DNA from: an uncultured Lachnospiraceae bacterium | Lineage (GTDB): Bacteria; Bacillota; Clostridia; Lachnospirales; Lachnospiraceae | Assembly (NCBI GenBank): GCA_947623185.1 | Contig: CANQGL010000021.1 | Coordinates: 1 to 32,887, forward strand | Direction of reading: 5' to 3' | DNA: 32,887 nucleotides | Shown: positions 30,558 through 32,887 of the stretch, one piece after another | Position numbering within the stretch: position 1 is the first letter of the stretch | How the letters are laid out: every line of letters begins with the position of its first letter | Position numbers and translations under genes: made by a program | The notes under the pieces: generated by a model | Seen by the model: only the letters and a program-made list of their open reading frames with translations | What the model was told of the DNA's origin: nothing | Databases searched by the model: none

Positions 30558-31646
30558 TCACAACTTTCTGCAATAATATTGATTTCCGGTTCCGTAAACA
30601 AGGCCTTGGAGTTCCAGCTTAAGCAGGACCTCCGTGCACTCGGTCAGTCCGAGTCCGCAGCCGTTTATGATCTCCTCCAGATGCTTTGGCCGTGAATCTA
30701 GGAAACTATACAACACTTTTTCATTATTTGCAAGTCTCTTTTCAGAATTTTTCCGAACTGTTAATTTTTTTTTGAATTTTATGCCGAAAAAATCCAGGAC
30801 GTCATCCGGTCCGAGACACACGGCCGCGCCGTCCTTTATCAGGCGGTTGCACCCGCCGCTTAACGGGTCTGTGGCGCGTCCCGGAACGGCGAAAACCTCT
30901 TTTCCCTGCTCGAGAGCGTGCGTGGCCGTGATCAGGGAACCGCTCTTTTCGCGCGCCTCGACGACGATCACCGCGTCCGAAAGCCCGCTGATGATCCGGT
31001 TGCGCATCGGGAAATTCCGCGGGATCGGCGGCTCTCCCGGAAGGAACTCGCTGATAATGCCGCCGCGCTCCGCCATGGCCGAAAACAGACGGTGATTCTC
31101 GCGCGGATAGCAGACGTCCGCGCCGCATCCGAGCACGGCGTACGTCAGGCCGTCCGCATCGAGCGCGCCTTTGTGCGCGGCTCCATCGATCCCCAGTGCG
31201 AGCCCGCTGACGATCCGCACGCCTTCTTTCGCCAGTTCAGCGGCCAGGATCCCGGCGGTCTTACGGCCGTACTCCGTGCAGTCACGCGCTCCGACGATCG
31301 CCGCGCACGGGGTTTCGTCGTCCGGCAGGCTGCCCTTGACGAACAGAGCCGCCGGCTTGTCCGCATACGGCGCGAGCCGTTTCGGGTAGTCGCTGTCGAA
31401 AAAAGTCACGAAGCGGATCCCTCTTTTTGCAAGCGCTCCGGGGTCCGGCATCTGCTTCGACAGGTGTGCGCGCGCTTCGGCGAATATGGCCGCCCGCTTG
31501 GACGTCAGTCCGCCGGATATCAGCTCCTTCTCTCCTGCCTTCCAGACTTCCCGAAAGCCGCCGAAATATTCGTACAGCCGCGAGACCGCGACGGCTCCTA
31601 TCCCCTGTATATGGAGGATCGCGTAAAGATATTCCTGTTCGGTCAT
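30558..31646 (-). CDS. dprA: DNA-processing protein DprA (Smf)
   Basis: A 362-residue protein that loads RecA on incoming single-stranded DNA during transformation. An N-terminal SAM-like helical region (IQGIGAVAVSRLYEYFGG) precedes the Rossmann-like DprA core with VGARDCTEYG, SGLALGIDGAAHKGAL, FPMRNRIISGLSDAVIVVEA and SGSLITA, all conserved. A C-terminal winged-helix domain (about 300-362) follows an AT-rich, Lys-rich linker (KFKKKLTVRKNSEKR). AAGGAG precedes the ATG. It lies between comM and topA, the common arrangement. Confidence 0.96.
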   Translation of the reverse strand: MTEQEYLYAILHIQGIGAVAVSRLYEYFGGFREVWKAGEKELISGGLTSKRAAIFAEARAHLSKQMPDPGALAKRGIRFVTFFDSDYPKRLAPYADKPAALFVKGSLPDDETPCAAIVGARDCTEYGRKTAGILAAELAKEGVRIVSGLALGIDGAAHKGALDADGLTYAVLGCGADVCYPRENHRLFSAMAERGGIISEFLPGEPPIPRNFPMRNRIISGLSDAVIVVEAREKSGSLITATHALEQGKEVFAVPGRATDPLSGGCNRLIKDGAAVCLGPDDVLDFFGIKFKKKLTVRKNSEKRLANNEKVLYSFLDSRPKHLEEIINGCGLGLTECTEVLLKLELQGLVYGTGNQYYCRKL

Positions 31647-31677
31647 GATGATCTCCTTTCAAAATTGTGCGCGTCTG

Positions 31678-32887
31678 TCAGGCTCCCCAGTACGCTTCCT
31701 TTACCCGGATGAAGGAAAGCGCCTCGCTCAAATGGACGCCCTCGATCCGTTCGCTGCCCGCCAGATCGGCGATCGTCCGCGACACCTTTAAGAGCCGGTC
31801 GTACGTCCTGGCGGAAAGCCCGAACTTCTCAAAGATATCCTCGAGCAGCTTCGCCTCCCGCGGGCCCGGCGTGCAGAATCTTCTCACATGACCGCCGCTC
31901 ATCTGCGCGTTGCAGCGGATGTCAAGCCCGGCAAAGCGCGCCTCCTGGATCTTTCGGGCGTTCTCCACGCGTTCGCGCATGGCGGCGGAACTCTCGTTCT
32001 TTCCGCATCCGGCGATATCCGCGTAGCTCGCGGCCGCGGTCTCCACACAGAGGTCGATCCGGTCGAGCAGCGGCCCGGAGACGCGCGAGAGATAATGCTT
32101 CCGCTCGTTCGGCGTACAGGTGCAGCGCGGAAGCGGGAACGCTCCGCATCTGCATAAATTCATAGCTGCCACAAGCTGGAAATCGGCCGGATAGCTGACC
32201 GTATAGCCGACGCGGGAGACGGTGACGGCGCGCTCCTCGAGCGGCTGCCGCAGGGACTCCAGCGCCGCGCGGCTCATCTCCGGCAGCTCGTCCAGGAACA
32301 GGATGCCGCCGGTGGCGAGCGAGATCTCGCCCGGCTTCGGCCTCGTCCCGCCGCCGGTAAGCGCCTGCGGGGTGACCGTATGGTGCGGGGCGCGGAACGG
32401 ACGCTCCCCGATCAATGGCCGCCCCTCTCCCAGAAGCCTGCACACACTGTATACCTTGGAGATCTCGATGCTTTCGGCAAGGCCGAGACTGGGCAGGATC
32501 GTCGGCATCCGCTTCGCCACCATCGTCTTTCCGGAGCCCGCCGGACCGACGATCAGCATATTGTGCATCCCGGCTGCGGCTATTTCCGCTGCCCGTCGAA
32601 GGAGAGGCTGGCCGTTGACGTCGGAAAAATCAACGGTATACCGGTTCAGGCGGATCTTCGGGATTGTCCTTTGCCGCTTTCTTACGGACGCTTCCGGCTC
32701 CTTTAAGATCTTCACAAGCTCAGACAGATCCGTGACCGCGTACGCGTCGATCCCCTCGATCAGTTCCGCCTCCGCAAGATTTTCTTCCGGCAGGAACACG
32801 CGTGAAAATCCGCGCTTTTTGGCGCACTCCATCAGCGAGAGCATCCCGGGGACGCCCTTTACGGTCCCGTTCAGACCGAGCTCGCCG
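31678..32887 (-). CDS. comM: ComM/YifB-family Mg-chelatase-like AAA+ ATPase, N-terminus outside the window
   Basis: The frame runs off the right edge; the bases beyond the first in-frame ATG encode GELGLNGTVKGVPG, the conserved YifB stretch, so the protein continues upstream and about 100 N-terminal residues are missing. Visible are Walker A GPAGSGKT, the FRAPHHT motif, Walker B GGILFLDELPE, AAMNLCRCG with a CRCG/CTC cysteine pair, and SGPLLDRIDL. ComM is a hexameric helicase that promotes branch migration in natural transformation, consistent with dprA 31 bp downstream. Confidence 0.93.
   Translation of the reverse strand, partial: GELGLNGTVKGVPGMLSLMECAKKRGFSRVFLPEENLAEAELIEGIDAYAVTDLSELVKILKEPEASVRKRQRTIPKIRLNRYTVDFSDVNGQPLLRRAAEIAAAGMHNMLIVGPAGSGKTMVAKRMPTILPSLGLAESIEISKVYSVCRLLGEGRPLIGERPFRAPHHTVTPQALTGGGTRPKPGEISLATGGILFLDELPEMSRAALESLRQPLEERAVTVSRVGYTVSYPADFQLVAAMNLCRCGAFPLPRCTCTPNERKHYLSRVSGPLLDRIDLCVETAAASYADIAGCGKNESSAAMRERVENARKIQEARFAGLDIRCNAQMSGGHVRRFCTPGPREAKLLEDIFEKFGLSARTYDRLLKVSRTIADLAGSERIEGVHLSEALSFIRVKEAYWGA

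Noticed and set aside
1-32887. tRNA, rRNA, CRISPR, transposon or prophage elements
   Set aside because: No tRNA-like TTCGAAT arm context, no regular spaced repeats, no transposase or integrase frames, and gene content is core throughout.

Overview
The window is about 32.9 kb of GC-rich chromosomal DNA from a Gram-positive bacterium of the class Clostridia, most likely Lachnospiraceae. The pointers are CodY, a type III glutamine synthetase, LL-diaminopimelate aminotransferase (DapL), an archaeal-type aspartyl-tRNA synthetase next to gatCAB, ribosomal protein L32 of the MSICPKNKSSK type, and the plsX-acpP-rnc-smc-ftsY and dprA-topA-codY blocks. Gene content is nearly all core. I see no prophage, transposon, CRISPR array, rRNA or tRNA. 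Every gene is on the minus strand except a fragment at the left edge and glnA.

Layout from left to right. (1) 1-210: end of a BioY-like gene that looks cut short, three short tandem repeats and a hairpin. (2) 213-3659: a flavodoxin-fold oxidoreductase and a copper ATPase (copA) whose C-terminus is a complete CopZ copper chaperone with its own internal ribosome binding site; the copA promoter carries a CsoR-like palindrome and an 11-bp direct repeat. (3) 3676-14323: plsX-acpP-rnc-smc-ftsY-ilvA-CLC-MATE, joining lipid synthesis, RNA processing, chromosome segregation and protein targeting to threonine deaminase, a CLC antiporter with fluoride-type signatures and a multidrug exporter. (4) 14332-19015: aspS-gatC-gatA-gatB, the indirect route to Asn-tRNA and/or Gln-tRNA. 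(5) 19091-22439: pyrG-dapL behind a leader of about 240 nt that holds a terminator. (6) 22441-24827: glnA on the plus strand, divergent from pyrG and convergent with rpmF. (7) 24853-27436: rpsB-tsf-yceD-rpmF. (8) 27469-32887: comM/yifB (cut by the window edge), dprA, topA, codY.

The most unusual item is the C-terminus of CTP synthase. After the glutaminase domain ends, PyrG continues for about 50 residues that match the ANTAR RNA-binding (antitermination) domain. This enzyme uses glutamine, is divergent from glutamine synthetase, and both genes have leader hairpins, so the pair could be a glutamine- or CTP-linked RNA control circuit. The fusion is read directly from one open frame; its regulatory role is inference. 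Second is the copA-copZ fusion, which could give both a full-length pump and a free chaperone. Third is a pair of near-identical hairpins with compensatory base changes in the leaders of aspS and pyrG.

Several genes start downstream of their longest open frame. Where a Shine-Dalgarno site decides the start (copA, rnc, gatB, gatC, pyrG, glnA, rpsB, topA, dapL) I use the shorter form. Promoters were read by eye; those of copA, plsX, rpsB and codY all have an extended TGn -10 element.
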